This document shows positions 34,747-47,002 of a DNA stretch of 64,000 nt, piece after piece. The position numbers were made by a program, and so were the translations under genes. The DNA comes from Oscillospiraceae bacterium. Its GTDB lineage: Bacteria; Bacillota; Clostridia; Oscillospirales; Acutalibacteraceae. The first letter of the stretch is position 1, and every line of letters begins with the position of its first letter. The notes beneath the pieces were generated by a model, which made no database searches, was not told where the DNA came from, and worked only from the letters and a program-made list of their open reading frames with translations. The stretch is from positions 124,001 to 188,000 of the forward strand of contig JAAYOC010000017.1 in assembly GCA_012520505.1 (NCBI GenBank), given 5' to 3'.

Positions 34747-37353
34747 TTATTCTTCTCTTTCTATATCTTCTTCCATCTCTTCGAATTCTTCCATTTCTTC
34801 TAAATTTGAAAAAGTATCTTTATTTTCAATGTCTTCGTCATCTAATTCTTCTGTTTCATCATTAATATAAAATTCTTGATTTTCCCATTCTTCACGAATT
34901 GCTGCAAGAGTTATAAGTTTATCGTCACCAACAATTCTCATAACCTTAACTCCCTTTGCAGGACGTGTTACGCAGTTGATTTCCGCAGAAGATATTCTAA
35001 TAATTACACCATTTGAAGAAATCATAATAAGTTCATCTTCCGGTTCAACAAGTTTAATTGCTGCCACATTACCGTACTTATTAACACGATAGTTAAGGAG
35101 ACCTATACCGCCTCGTTTTTGAACTTTATAGTCTGATGGTTTTGATCTTCTTGCAAAACCTGTTTCTGAAACTGTAAGAACTGTAGCATTTTCATCAATA
35201 ACATCAAACCCAACAATATAGTCTTCCGGTGTTTTAAATGTAATTGCCTTAACTCCACGTGCAGTTCTTCCAAGTTCACGAGCATCTGTCTCATTAAAGC
35301 GAATACTCATTCCCTCATGCGTTGCAGCGATAAGATCATCTTTGCCACTTGTAAGTTTAACCCATGAAAGTTCATCATCTTCATCAAGATTAATTGCAAT
35401 AAGTCCACTCTTTCTAACATTTTTATATGCTGTTAAAGGAGTACGCTTGATAATACCATTCTTTGTCATCATACAAAGACGCTCTTCACCTTCAATTTCC
35501 GGAACTCTAAGAAGCGATGTAACCTTTTCTCCATCCATTAAAGGAAGTACGTTTACAATATTTGTTCCCCTTGCCTGTCTTGATGTTTCAGGAATTTCAT
35601 AGGCTTTTAGTCTATACGTTCTACCGAGATTTGTAAAGAACATTACAAAATCGTGAGTTGAACATGTAATCATTGTGGATGTAATATCATCCTCTCTTTG
35701 ATTCATACCTGAAACGCCACGTCCTCCACGACGCTGAATTTGATATTCAGTTGTAAGCATACGTTTAACATATCCCATTTCTGTAAGAGTTATTACTGAA
35801 GCTTCCTCAGGAATAAGATCTTCAATATCTACCTCACCGGAAATATTACAAATTTCTGTTCTACGATCATCACCAAATCTATCTGCAATGGCTTGTGCTT
35901 CTTCCTTGACAAGTTCAAGTATTTTACTTTCGTCAGCAAGAAGAATTTCAAACTCTGCAATTTTAATTTGAAGACTTTCGAGTTCATCCATAATTTTCTT
36001 AATTTCGAGTCCTGCAAGTTGACCTAAACGAAAAGCAACAATTGCAGCTGACTGTGGCTCATCAAAACCAAACTTTTCCATTAAAGCTTCTTTTGCTTCT
36101 GCTTGCCCGCCCTTACATGCACGAATTGTTGCAATAATATCATCAACGATATCAATCGCCCTAGCGAGCCCTTCCAAAATATGTGCTCGCTCTTTTGCTT
36201 TGTTAAGGTCAAAATGTGTACGTCTTATAATAATCTCTTTTTGGAAATTAATGTATTCCGTAAGAATTTCTTTAAGTGTTAAAATCTTTGGTTCTCCATC
36301 TACAATTGCGAGATTTATTACACCAAAAGTTGTTTGTAACTGTGTAAACTGATAAAGTTGATTTAAAATTACGTTAGGATTTGTTCCACGCTTCAAGTCA
36401 ATTGAAATATACATACCATCCATTGAAGAATAGTCATTTATATCTGAAATACCTTCTATTCGCTTCTCTTTTACCAAATTAGCAATATTTTCAATAAGTC
36501 TGGCCTTATTTACGCTATAAGGAATTTCAGTTACTTTAATTTCAAAACGATCGCCTGATTTTTCAACAATTTCTGCCCTTGCACGAAGTACTATTTTCCC
36601 TCTACCGGTAGCATAAGCTGCTCGAATTCCGGAGCGACCCATAATAATACCGTAAGTTGGAAAATCAGGACCTGGAATATGTTCCATAAGTTCTGCAAGT
36701 TCAATATTCGGATTATCAATAACTGCACACATTCCGTTTGTAACTTCTCTAAGATTGTGTGGTGGAATATTTGTAGCCATACCAACAGCAATACCCATTG
36801 AACCATTAACAAGCAAATTTGGATACCTAGAAGGTAAAACTTTAGGTTCTTTCAATCGATCATCATAGTTTGGCATAAAATCTACAGTGTCTTTATCTAT
36901 ATCAGAAAGCATTCTCGTAGCAATTCTGCTCATTCTTGACTCTGTATAACGATATGCTGCAGCTGGATCTCCGTCAACTGAACCGAAGTTTCCATGACCA
37001 TCGACAAGTATATATCTCATTGAAAAGTTCTGTGCAAGTCTAACCATTGCGTCATAAACAGATGCATCACCATGCGGGTGATATCTGCCAAGTACAGAAC
37101 CTACTGTATCTGCACATTTTCTATATGCCTTATCCGGAGTAAGACCATTTTCATGCATGGTGTAGAGAATTCTCCTATGTACCGGTTTTAATCCATCTCG
37201 CACGTCCGGTAATGCGCGCTGGATAATAACTGACATTGAATAGTCGAGGAATGATTTGCGCATTTCTTTATCAAGATCGACTGTAATAACTTTGGAATCT
37301 TCAAGATTTTCTACGAATTCTTGTTGTTTTTGTTTATGTAAATCATTTGCCAT
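34747..37353 (-). CDS. gyrA: DNA gyrase subunit A
   Basis: 868 aa. The catalytic tyrosine lies in [12 protein letters not shown] (residue ~125). The winged-helix quinolone region reads [17 protein letters not shown], so the position of E. coli Ser83 is Ala. C-terminal beta-pinwheel blades carry the GyrA box [10 protein letters not shown]. The last ~45 residues form an acidic tail ([14 protein letters not shown]..., [14 protein letters not shown]). With GyrB it introduces negative supercoils. 17 bases after gyrB, co-transcribed on the leading strand left of the origin. Confidence 0.97.
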   Translation of the reverse strand: MANDLHKQKQQEFVENLEDSKVITVDLDKEMRKSFLDYSMSVIIQRALPDVRDGLKPVHRRILYTMHENGLTPDKAYRKCADTVGSVLGRYHPHGDASVYDAMVRLAQNFSMRYILVDGHGNFGSVDGDPAAAYRYTESRMSRIATRMLSDIDKDTVDFMPNYDDRLKEPKVLPSRYPNLLVNGSMGIAVGMATNIPPHNLREVTNGMCAVIDNPNIELAELMEHIPGPDFPTYGIIMGRSGIRAAYATGRGKIVLRARAEIVEKSGDRFEIKVTEIPYSVNKARLIENIANLVKEKRIEGISDINDYSSMDGMYISIDLKRGTNPNVILNQLYQFTQLQTTFGVINLAIVDGEPKILTLKEILTEYINFQKEIIIRRTHFDLNKAKERAHILEGLARAIDIVDDIIATIRACKGGQAEAKEALMEKFGFDEPQSAAIVAFRLGQLAGLEIKKIMDELESLQIKIAEFEILLADESKILELVKEEAQAIADRFGDDRRTEICNISGEVDIEDLIPEEASVITLTEMGYVKRMLTTEYQIQRRGGRGVSGMNQREDDITSTMITCSTHDFVMFFTNLGRTYRLKAYEIPETSRQARGTNIVNVLPLMDGEKVTSLLRVPEIEGEERLCMMTKNGIIKRTPLTAYKNVRKSGLIAINLDEDDELSWVKLTSGKDDLIAATHEGMSIRFNETDARELGRTARGVKAITFKTPEDYIVGFDVIDENATVLTVSETGFARRSKPSDYKVQKRGGIGLLNYRVNKYGNVAAIKLVEPEDELIMISSNGVIIRISSAEINCVTRPAKGVKVMRIVGDDKLITLAAIREEWENQEFYINDETEELDDEDIENKDTFSNLEEMEEFEEMEEDIEREE

Positions 37354-37370
37354 TATTCATTCCCCTCCTC

Positions 37371-39635
<2,265 letters not shown>

Positions 39636-39651
<16 letters not shown>

Positions 39652-40736
39652 AATTCCCCGCCCTTTATTTCAAATACTTTTTTACTCTTTGATTTTAAAA
39701 TTGTAGACGGCTCACAACAGGTAATAAATACTTGCCATCCATCAATATGATTCAAAATATAATCTTGCCTGTTAACATCTAACTCACTCATTACATCATC
39801 AAGAAATGCAATTGGTTGTTTTCTAGTAATCTTTTTTATAACAGCTGCTTCCGATAATTTAAGTGCTAAAGCTGATGAACGCTGTTGCCCCTGCGATCCA
39901 TAAACTTTCGTAGGAAGCCCATCAAGTGAAAATAAAATATCATCTCTATGAGGGCCAATTCCTGTAATACCTGTTTTAAGGTCTTTTTTTCGATTTTCCT
40001 TCAATACAATTAAAAATTCTTCTTTAAGTTGTTCTATTTTTACACTTTCAAATTTAAATTCAGATTCATACTCTAAGGATATTTTTTCTTTACCTCTTGA
40101 AATTCCGGAATAAATATCTTCTATAAAAGGTTCAATTTCTTCTAAATACTTAAGTCTTTGATTAAGTATAGCGGCGCTCAAAAGTGCTAATTCATTATCC
40201 CAAATATCAAGTGTGTCATACAACTCAGAATGATAGTTAATGTCTTTAAGTAAAGAATTTCTTTGTTCTAAAACACGTTTATATCGAGCTAATACATTAG
40301 AATATTTTGGTCGAAGTTGACAGAGAGCCATATTTATAAATCGTCTTCTCTCAGCTGGAGCACCTTTTATTAAATTTAAATGATTTGGAGCAAAAATTAT
40401 TCCAAGAAATTCAGAAAAAAGCGGCGTAGTACTTGTATATTCAATGCCATCTATTATTACTTTCTTTTTTTCGTCAATTATTATTGATGCTTCCCTATTA
40501 CGAAATTCATCATTAAACTGTAACTCTATTTTTGTAAATTCTTTACCAAACTTTATAAATTCCTTATCTTTTGATCCTCTAAAAGAGCGACAACCGGTAA
40601 AAAGCCATAAGCTTTCAAGTAAATTTGTTTTTCCTTGTGCATTTTCTCCATAAATTATGTTTACTCCATCACAAGGATTAATTTCCATATTCTCTATATT
40701 TCTAAAATTTTGAATTTTTAGAGAATTTACTATCAT
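39636..40736 (-). CDS. recF: DNA replication and repair protein RecF
   Basis: 366 aa SMC-like ATPase. Walker A is IYGENAQGKTNLLESLW; signature GSQGQQRSSALALKLSEA; Walker B PIAFLDDVMSELD. It loads RecA at gaps with RecO and RecR. The ATG overlaps the yaaA stop (ATGA) and follows GAGGT, so translation is coupled. Standard position downstream of dnaN. Confidence 0.96.
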
Positions 40737-40981
40737 TTATTTTTTACCTCAAAAATTTCTCTTTCAAAAGAAAATACATCTCCATCGCGTAGTTTTTTGC
40801 CACGCATTGTACACACTTCTTTATTTACAAAAATTAAACCTTCATTTATAAGCATTTTTGCTTCTCCTCCGGTTCCAACAATTCCTGCAAATTTAAGTGC
40901 ACTATCAAGAGTTATAAAATCAGAATTAATAAAAAGAGGTTTTTTTTCTTTAATTACAGCTTTAATTTTTTTAATTTTCAT
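40733..40981 (-). CDS. yaaA: S4-domain RNA-binding protein YaaA
   Basis: 82 aa. S4 domain seen in LDSALKFAGIVGTGGEAKMLINEGLIFVNKEVC followed by RGKKLRDGDVF. Small S4 proteins of this type lie between dnaN and recF in most Firmicutes and are linked to ribosome assembly. Overlaps the end of dnaN by 11 bases. Confidence 0.9.
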   Translation of the reverse strand: MKIKKIKAVIKEKKPLFINSDFITLDSALKFAGIVGTGGEAKMLINEGLIFVNKEVCTMRGKKLRDGDVFSFEREIFEVKNK

Positions 40982-42077
40982 TTTTAAGTCTCACTGGAAG
41001 TACTAAAAATAAAAAATTATCTCCTTCTGGCGGAACTATTGTAATTGGTGATAAAGAACCATTAAGATTTATTTTCACATTTTCAATATTACATGCTTTA
41101 AGTGCATCAAGAAGAAAAATATTATTAAATCCGATTTCTACTCTATTTCCTTCTGTTTGACATGGAATTCTATCTGTTGCTGTACCAAGAGATGTAATAG
41201 TTGAAATTCTTATAATATTTTCATCAAAAACACAACGCAAAGGACTTTTTACTCTATCTGTGATAAGAAGAGAGGTTCTTTCAATACTGTCCATAAACAA
41301 TTTAGTATTCACTTTTACTTCAGTTGTAAGACTTTTTGGAATTGCAGAATTATAATCAAGAAATTCTCCATCAAGAAGTCTTGAAATAATTTTATAATTT
41401 TCAATTTCAAAAAGAATATGACGTTTTGCAATATTCATAGATACAACATCTGTGTTATCTACAAGTTTTAATACTTCGTTAAGTGTTTTTGCAGGAACAA
41501 TAAATGATATTTCTTCTCCTGTATACTTAATATTTTCTTTTCTAATTGCAAGACGAAATCCATCAACAGCAATAAGTTTAATTTCTCCATTTTTTATTTC
41601 AAATTTTATGCCTGTATGAACTATTTTCGCATCATTTTTCGAAACAGCAAAATTTGTTTGACGAATCATTTCACGAAGAATTTCACTTTCTACTATAATT
41701 GGATATCCTCCGGTTACTGTTGGTGTTTCCGGATATTCTTCTGCAGCAATTCCTACTATTTTATATTTAACATCACCACTTCTTATAATACAAAGTTGTC
41801 TTTCATCTGCTTCAATATGAACTATTTCAGATGGAAGCTTACGAAGAATATCACAAAGAATTCTTGCATTAAGAATGATTGCTCCTTCTTTTTCTATTTT
41901 TGCATCAATAGATGTATCTATTCCTACTTCAAGGTCATAACCTGTCAGCATTAGTTTGTTTCCTAACGCTTTCATATATATACCTTCAATTGCTGGAATT
42001 GATGTTTTAGTAGAAACTACTCTTTGAACATTTTGACAAGCTTCACTAAGTAGTTCTGTGTTACAAATTATTTTCAT
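40971..42077 (-). CDS. dnaN: DNA polymerase III sliding clamp (beta subunit)
   Basis: 368 aa from the ATG at 42077; GGAGG lies 8 bases upstream, inside a longer TTG-initiated frame that is rejected. Three repeated clamp domains: N-terminal MKIICNTELLSEACQNVQRVVSTKT, middle IVESEILREMIRQTNFAVS, and C-terminal ending in the typical FLVLPVRLKNEN (compare MPMR(L)). It holds the replicase on DNA. Separated from dnaA by a 218-base AT-rich gap with DnaA-box-like sites. Confidence 0.96.
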   Translation of the reverse strand: MKIICNTELLSEACQNVQRVVSTKTSIPAIEGIYMKALGNKLMLTGYDLEVGIDTSIDAKIEKEGAIILNARILCDILRKLPSEIVHIEADERQLCIIRSGDVKYKIVGIAAEEYPETPTVTGGYPIIVESEILREMIRQTNFAVSKNDAKIVHTGIKFEIKNGEIKLIAVDGFRLAIRKENIKYTGEEISFIVPAKTLNEVLKLVDNTDVVSMNIAKRHILFEIENYKIISRLLDGEFLDYNSAIPKSLTTEVKVNTKLFMDSIERTSLLITDRVKSPLRCVFDENIIRISTITSLGTATDRIPCQTEGNRVEIGFNNIFLLDALKACNIENVKINLNGSLSPITIVPPEGDNFLFLVLPVRLKNEN

Positions 42078-42295
42078 TATTAGTACCTCCAAAATTATAG
42101 AAAATTGTTAAAATATTTTAGAATTATTAGTAGAGAGTGTGTAAAACTCTTAAAAGTGTTAAAAGGTTATTGTTTATGCAAAAATTGAGATAAAGTTTTT
42201 ATTTTTTATTTGTGTAAAAATTGTGTAAAAAAATAAAAAGATTACTTTAATTTGTAAAAGTGTTGAAAAGTAGTTGTTAACTTTTGAAAAAAATG
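42078..42295. other. Part of the replication origin (dnaA-dnaN intergenic)
   Basis: Very AT-rich. TTTTACACA, fitting the DnaA box TTWTNCACA, occurs three times on the minus strand: 42138-42146, 42211-42219 and 42222-42230. A TTTTCAACA near-match is at ~42259. The location between dnaA and dnaN matches the downstream half of the Bacillus-type bipartite origin. Not proven functionally. Confidence 0.65.
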
Positions 42296-43630
42296 TTAAA
42301 AATTTAAATTATCAGCGTTTATATTATTTATTATGCTTTGAATTGTAGATTTGACTGAAGAATAAGTTTCCATATCTTTTTCTATTTCATTTATTCCATA
42401 AATAACAGTCGAATGATGTTTACCACCAAATTCTTCTCCTATTTTTTCCATTGAAAGATTTGTTATTTCACGAATTACATACATTGCAGCTTGACGAGCT
42501 TTAGAAATATTTGCATTTCTTTTTTTAGAAAGAATATTATCTACTGATACGCCATATGATCTAGCAACTTCACTTAATATTTTTTCAATTGTAACTTGAA
42601 TTGGTTGTTCATTTGAAATAATGTCATTAGTCGCTTTTTTTGCAATTATTACCGTAGGTTCATGTCCACTTATTGTACAAAGAGCATTAATTTTTTTGAC
42701 AGTTCCTTCAAGTTGACGAACGTTACTTTTAATATTTTCCGCTATAAATTGAACTACATCGTCTGGTAGATAAAGATTAAGCATTTCTGCTTTTTTCTTA
42801 ATGATTGCCATTCTGGTTTCAATTGAAGGAGGTTGAATATCGACCATAAGACCACTTTCAAAACGAGATTTTAATCTCTCTTCAAGAAGAGTAATATCTT
42901 TTGGTGGTCTATCTGATGAAATAACAATTTGTTTTTTATCATCCTTTAAAGCATTAAAAGTATGAAAAAATTCTTCTTGTGTTGTAGTTTTTCCTGCAAT
43001 AAATTGAACATCATCAATAATGAGAATATCTGCTTTCCTATATTTGTTATGAAAAGCATGCATTGAATTTTTTTGAATATTTTCAACTATTTCGTTTGTA
43101 AAATCATCTCCACTTAAAAATGCAATTTTTGTATTTGCATCATTTTTCCTTATCTCATGAGCAATAGATTTAAGAAGATGCGTTTTTCCAATGCCAGGAG
43201 GACCATAAATAAAAAGAGGATTGTAAGCTTCACCTGGTGTAGCAGCAACTGCTCGAGCGGCATTATGTGCTAAATCATTAGATGGACCAACTATGAAAGA
43301 TTCAAAAGTTAGTTCATGATTATAATAATTTTTAAAGTTTTCTTCTAAATTTTTACGAACAGTCTCTTTGTTTTCTTTAGTTGGTAAATTTTCATAAACT
43401 ATTTCTATTTCAACTTCGAAACCAATTGTTTCTTTAAAAGCCTCATTTAGAAGATCCATAAATTTAGTTCTTACAATGTTTGCTTTAAATTCACTAGTCA
43501 ATAAAACAATTTTGTTATTTTCAAAAGAAATCATTGTAAGAGGGTCAAGCCACAAAGAATAGATGGTGTCTGTAACTTTAGATTTACAATACTCTTTTAC
43601 TAGTGTCCATACTTCTGAATAGGACTCCAT
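42296..43630 (-). CDS. dnaA: Chromosomal replication initiator DnaA
   Basis: 444 aa. Domain I starts at VWTLVKEYCKSKVTDTIYSLW. AAA+ domain: Walker A YGPPGIGKTHLLKSIA, Walker B DILIIDDVQFIAGK, arginine finger region LKSRFESGLMVDI. Domain IV DNA-binding signature GEEFGGKHHSTVIYG. It melts the origin and recruits the replisome. Divergent from rpmH. Length typical. Confidence 0.97.
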   Translation of the reverse strand: MESYSEVWTLVKEYCKSKVTDTIYSLWLDPLTMISFENNKIVLLTSEFKANIVRTKFMDLLNEAFKETIGFEVEIEIVYENLPTKENKETVRKNLEENFKNYYNHELTFESFIVGPSNDLAHNAARAVAATPGEAYNPLFIYGPPGIGKTHLLKSIAHEIRKNDANTKIAFLSGDDFTNEIVENIQKNSMHAFHNKYRKADILIIDDVQFIAGKTTTQEEFFHTFNALKDDKKQIVISSDRPPKDITLLEERLKSRFESGLMVDIQPPSIETRMAIIKKKAEMLNLYLPDDVVQFIAENIKSNVRQLEGTVKKINALCTISGHEPTVIIAKKATNDIISNEQPIQVTIEKILSEVARSYGVSVDNILSKKRNANISKARQAAMYVIREITNLSMEKIGEEFGGKHHSTVIYGINEIEKDMETYSSVKSTIQSIINNINADNLNF

Positions 43631-43942
43631 AAAGTCTCTCCTCTCGTGATGTTTATGTTAATTAGCTATTTAAAGAAATTATAAGGTAAAACTATAAAAT
43701 AGCTATGAATTTTGAACATATTTTTAGAGCAATTTTAAGTGCATTTCCAGAACATATATTAATTTATATAATAATACATATTAACTACAAAATTCTATCA
43801 TAATAGCGCCAAGTTTTCAACAATAAATGGGAACATTGTTGATAAGAATATGTAATGTTACCGGAACATAATTCTTGACATTATTATATCGATTATTATA
43901 TAATAACCCTCTGCAAGTTGTAATTGAACGGAGGGAAATGAT
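43631..43942. other. dnaA-rpmH intergenic region (upstream origin half)
   Basis: 312 bases without a gene. It holds the dnaA leader, the rpmH promoter, and an inverted pair TTTTCAACA (~43813-43821) and TTATCAACA (minus, ~43836-43844), each a near-match to the DnaA box. No perfect TTATCCACA is present. Confidence 0.5.
43875..43904 (+). promoter_or_regulatory. Promoter of the rpmH-rnpA operon
   Basis: TTGACA (43875-43880) and TATAAT (43899-43904) with an 18-base spacer, 38 bases before the rpmH ATG. Confidence 0.8.
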
Positions 43943-44077
43943 ATGAAAAGAACATTCCAGCCTAAAAAACGTAAAAGAGCTAAAGTTCATGGATTTAGAA
44001 AAAGAATGTCTGATAGAAATGGACGTAAAATTCTTAGCCGTCGCAGAGCGAAGGGAAGAAAAAATCTTACTGCATAA
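43943..44077 (+). CDS. rpmH: 50S ribosomal protein L34
   Basis: 44 aa: [18 protein letters not shown], then [19 protein letters not shown]. Fits L34 end to end. GGAGGG precedes the ATG. First gene of the rpmH-rnpA-yidD-yidC-khpB series rightward from the origin. Confidence 0.97.
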   Translation: MKRTFQPKKRKRAKVHGFRKRMSDRNGRKILSRRRAKGRKNLTA

Positions 44078-44093
44078 ATAGAGGACGATTATC

Positions 44094-44435
44094 TTGTCTA
44101 AAGTAGTAATAATAAACAAGAACAACGACTTTAAAAGACTTTATAAAAGAGGTAATGTTTATACGAATCCTGCACTAGTTACATATATAATGAGAAACAG
44201 TGCGGGAGTTTGTCGTGTAGGAATAACATCTAGCAAAAAAATAGGTAATGCAGTACAAAGAAATAGATCTAGAAGAGTTGTAAGGGCAGCTTTCCATGAA
44301 ATTAATAAAACATATGCAACAAAACTCAAAGGTTATGATATAATCTTTGTATGCAGAGTAAAGACACGCTTTAAAAAAAGTACAGAAATTGAAAAAATAA
44401 TAGTTTCTCATCTAAGAGAAGCAAAAATAATTTAA
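44094..44435 (+). CDS. rnpA: Ribonuclease P protein component
   Basis: 113 aa. TTG start at 44094 after AGAGGA; no closer ATG exists. Family signature [23 protein letters not shown] is complete (the RNR motif). It binds RNase P RNA and helps process tRNA 5' ends. 16 bases after rpmH. Confidence 0.95.
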   Translation: MSKVVIINKNNDFKRLYKRGNVYTNPALVTYIMRNSAGVCRVGITSSKKIGNAVQRNRSRRVVRAAFHEINKTYATKLKGYDIIFVCRVKTRFKKSTEIEKIIVSHLREAKII

Positions 44436-44436
44436 T

Positions 44437-44655
44437 ATGAAGACATTATTAATCAATTCGATTAAGTTTTATAGAAAATATATATCGCCAAGGTTTCCAA
44501 CAATGTGCAAATTTTATCCAACATGTTCGGAATACGGAATTATTGCAATTGAAAGGTTTGGACCGCTTAAAGGTTCTTTTCTTACACTTTGGCGTGTTAT
44601 AAGGTGCAGTCCTTTGACTTCTGGCGGATATGATCCTGTTCCAGAGAAAAAATAA
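44437..44655 (+). CDS. yidD: Membrane protein insertion efficiency factor YidD
   Basis: 72 aa. Conserved core [25 protein letters not shown] and [18 protein letters not shown] with the three usual cysteines. Begins 1 base after rnpA. Supports YidC-dependent insertion at the membrane. Confidence 0.95.
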   Translation: MKTLLINSIKFYRKYISPRFPTMCKFYPTCSEYGIIAIERFGPLKGSFLTLWRVIRCSPLTSGGYDPVPEKK

Positions 44656-44676
44656 CGTATAAAATGAGGTAAATAC

Positions 44677-45630
44677 ATGCAGTGGATATATGACATTTTA
44701 TCTTATCCTTTTGGATGGATACTGTGGTTACTTTATCAGGTGTTTGGCAATAATTATGCTTTTGCACTTATTGCGTTTACTGTACTTACTAAAATTTTAC
44801 TATTACCTACATCAATAAGTACACAGAAAAATCAAGCTAAATCATTTCGAACTAGGGCAAAAATTGAAAAAATACGCAAAAAATATGCCGGAGATCAAGC
44901 TAAACTGAATGAGGAGCTTCAGGCATTTTATCAAAAAGAAGGATATGGCTCGATGACAGCAGGTTGCGGTACCCTGCTCATTCAAATGCCTATTATTATG
45001 GGCCTTTATGGTGCTATTTATAAACCATTATCTTATATTCTTCGCTTAGATAAAGAAACTGTAGCAATACTTACTGAAAAGGTTAAAGAATTAAATTTAG
45101 TTGGGAAAAACGTAAGACTTTCGGAAATGGGAGTTTTGTCAAATGTTGATGTTTTAGAGGAAGCTTTGCCGGAAATTCCAGCGAAAGTGTTTGCAAAGAT
45201 TTCTGCTTTTGATTTTACAATCTTGGGGTTTGATTTAGGCGCAATTCCAAAGCAGTCAATGGATATTTATGGAAAAAAGATTTTAATGGTTCCATTATTT
45301 GCTTTTGCTGCTGCAATGCTTACTTCAATTTATAGCTTTTTTAGAACAAAAACACAGACCACAGACCCTACATCTAAAATGTCTATGGGAGGTATGTTGT
45401 TATTTATGCCTTTCATGTCTCTTTTGCTTGCTTATGGATTTCCAATCGGTATAGGTATTTATTGGGGTTTAAACAGTTTTTTAGCTTTTATTCAAATGAT
45501 TATTTTGAATAAAATTTATGAACCAAAGAAAGTGATTGCAAAGATGATGGTTGAAGAAACTGTTTTCCGTCGCTCAAAAGAAGAGGCTGTAAAAGTTAAT
45601 ACAAAACTTTTACGAGAAAATAAAATTTAA
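44677..45630 (+). CDS. yidC: Membrane protein insertase YidC/OxaA
   Basis: 317 aa. Gram-positive type YidC: helix NYAFALIAFTVLTKILLLP, then KIRKKYAGDQAKLNEE and AGCGTLLIQMPIIMGLYGAIY, and C-terminal helices (MLLFMPFMSLLLAYGFPIGIG). No lipobox at the N-terminus. Inserts small membrane proteins alone or with Sec. A central region of ~70 residues (LDKETVAILTEKVKELNLVG) is charged and probably cytoplasmic. Confidence 0.95.
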   Translation: MQWIYDILSYPFGWILWLLYQVFGNNYAFALIAFTVLTKILLLPTSISTQKNQAKSFRTRAKIEKIRKKYAGDQAKLNEELQAFYQKEGYGSMTAGCGTLLIQMPIIMGLYGAIYKPLSYILRLDKETVAILTEKVKELNLVGKNVRLSEMGVLSNVDVLEEALPEIPAKVFAKISAFDFTILGFDLGAIPKQSMDIYGKKILMVPLFAFAAAMLTSIYSFFRTKTQTTDPTSKMSMGGMLLFMPFMSLLLAYGFPIGIGIYWGLNSFLAFIQMIILNKIYEPKKVIAKMMVEETVFRRSKEEAVKVNTKLLRENKI

Positions 45631-45653
45631 AAAGAAATAACTGTTGAAATCAA

Positions 45654-45690
45654 AACCGCCGCATTGTATAGATATGCGACGGTTTTTTGA
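45654..45690 (+). terminator. Terminator-like hairpin between yidC and khpB
   Basis: AACCG-C-CGCAT (45654-45664) pairs with ATGCG-A-CGGTT (45674-45684) with one mismatch, then TTTTTT. It may partly stop transcription before khpB. Confidence 0.65.
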
Positions 45691-45727
45691 TAAAAAGTAC
45701 GGACATGCGTACAATGGAGGAAGAAAG

Positions 45728-46738
45728 ATGATAAAAGAAGCAGTAGCTTTTGGCGCAACAATAGAAGAGGCGCAACAAGCAGCATTGGAAGAACTAGCAG
45801 CTCCAATGAGTGCAGAAGTTAAATTTGAAGTGATTACAATGCCGGAAAAAAAGGTGTTTGGTCTTTTTGGAGGAAAACAAGCAGAAGTTCGAGCTTATTA
45901 CGAAGCGCCGGATAAACCAGAAGCTGACAAAGAAAAGAAAGAACAAACAAAAGTTAAAAAGGAAGTAAAGGAAGAAGTAAAGAAAAAAACAAAAAGGGAA
46001 ATAAAAGAAGAGATAAAAGAAACATCTAAAACAGAAAAAATAAAAGAAGATAAGAAAAAAGAAACCTCTATAGAAGTTTCGTCATTGGAAATTATTTCAA
46101 TTGAAGAATGTCCACCATCAATCAAAAAGGCATATGATTATGTGAAAGCAATTACTTCTGGCATAGGTGTACCAAATGTAAATATTGAAATTAAAAGAAG
46201 AGGAATGGATTATTTCTTTAATATTACGTCGGAAGAAGATTATAGTATTTTAATTGGAAGACGTGGCGAAACACTTGATTCAATACAGTATTTGACACGT
46301 CTTGCTGCAAACAGAGGAAAAATGGAAAATGAATTTTCAAAAATTTCAATTAATATAGGAAATTACAGAGAAAAACGAGAAGGTACATTAAAAGATATTG
46401 CAAAACGTACAGCTGTTAAGGTTAAAAGATATGGACGATCAATTGCTCTCGATCCAATGAATCCGTTTGAACGTAGAATTATTCATACAGAAGTCGCAAC
46501 CATTGAAGATGTGGTTTCATACTCAGTGGGTGCAAATGCTGATAGAAAAGTAATTATTGCTTTAGAAGAAGGTGTAAAGGCTTCCAACAATCCTGGTAAA
46601 GGCGGAAATCGCGGGTATGACGGGAAAGATAGAGATTCTCGTGAAGAGAATGCAGTTGAAGAAACTCCATCAAGAGCTCCACGTTCGGATGCTGAAGGTC
46701 TTTCTCGTTATGGAAAGATTGTGCCAAAAGAAGAGTAA
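45728..46738 (+). CDS. khpB: RNA-binding protein KhpB (Jag/EloR)
   Basis: 336 aa from the ATG at 45728 after GGAGG; an upstream frame overlapping the hairpin is rejected. Jag-N domain: MIKEAVAFGATIEEAQQAALEEL and EKKVFGLFGGKQAEV. A Lys/Glu-rich linker (~residues 60-115) is followed by KH (YSILIGRRGETLDSIQYLTRLAAN) and R3H (RTAVKVKRYGRSIALDPMNPFERRIIH) domains. It partners KhpA in control of cell elongation and division mRNAs. Basic tail with GKGGNRGYDGKDRDSREE. Last gene of the rightward leading-strand run. Confidence 0.93.
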   Translation: MIKEAVAFGATIEEAQQAALEELAAPMSAEVKFEVITMPEKKVFGLFGGKQAEVRAYYEAPDKPEADKEKKEQTKVKKEVKEEVKKKTKREIKEEIKETSKTEKIKEDKKKETSIEVSSLEIISIEECPPSIKKAYDYVKAITSGIGVPNVNIEIKRRGMDYFFNITSEEDYSILIGRRGETLDSIQYLTRLAANRGKMENEFSKISINIGNYREKREGTLKDIAKRTAVKVKRYGRSIALDPMNPFERRIIHTEVATIEDVVSYSVGANADRKVIIALEEGVKASNNPGKGGNRGYDGKDRDSREENAVEETPSRAPRSDAEGLSRYGKIVPKEE

Positions 46739-46832
46739 TTGGGAAAAAGTTATTTGACGTATTGTAGAAAAAATAAATTATTAGCAAATAGAATAAAAAA
46801 ATAAAAAAATAAAACAATAAAATAAAACAAAG

Positions 46833-46915
46833 AACCCTAGGTTACTTGAACTGATTCCTTTAAAGTTAGACCTAAATCTAACAGTTGGGGAGGTTTATGT
46901 TCTAACCCTAGGGTT
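46833..46915. repeat. Palindromic repeat, copy 2 (inverted relative to copy 3), inside a larger hairpin
   Basis: Outer arms AACCCTAGG (46833-46841) and CCTAGGGTT (46907-46915) enclose GTTAGA/TCTAAC (46865-46870, 46877-46882) and AGTTGGGGAGGT. The reverse complement of the inner part matches copy 3 at 56040. Lies between convergent khpB and serS, where it may terminate both. Confidence 0.7.
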
Positions 46916-47002
46916 TTGGTTTATTAATTTATTTGGCTTATTTGCCTTTCATATTATTATCTAAATGCGTTTTTACTTAAATATGTTCCTCAATTTACTA
47001 AA

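Noticed and set aside
35103-35294. Open frames of 60-90 codons on both strands inside gyrA, gyrB, mnmG and mnmE
   Set aside because: They lie wholly within strongly conserved genes, lack ribosome sites and have low-complexity or mirror-image composition.
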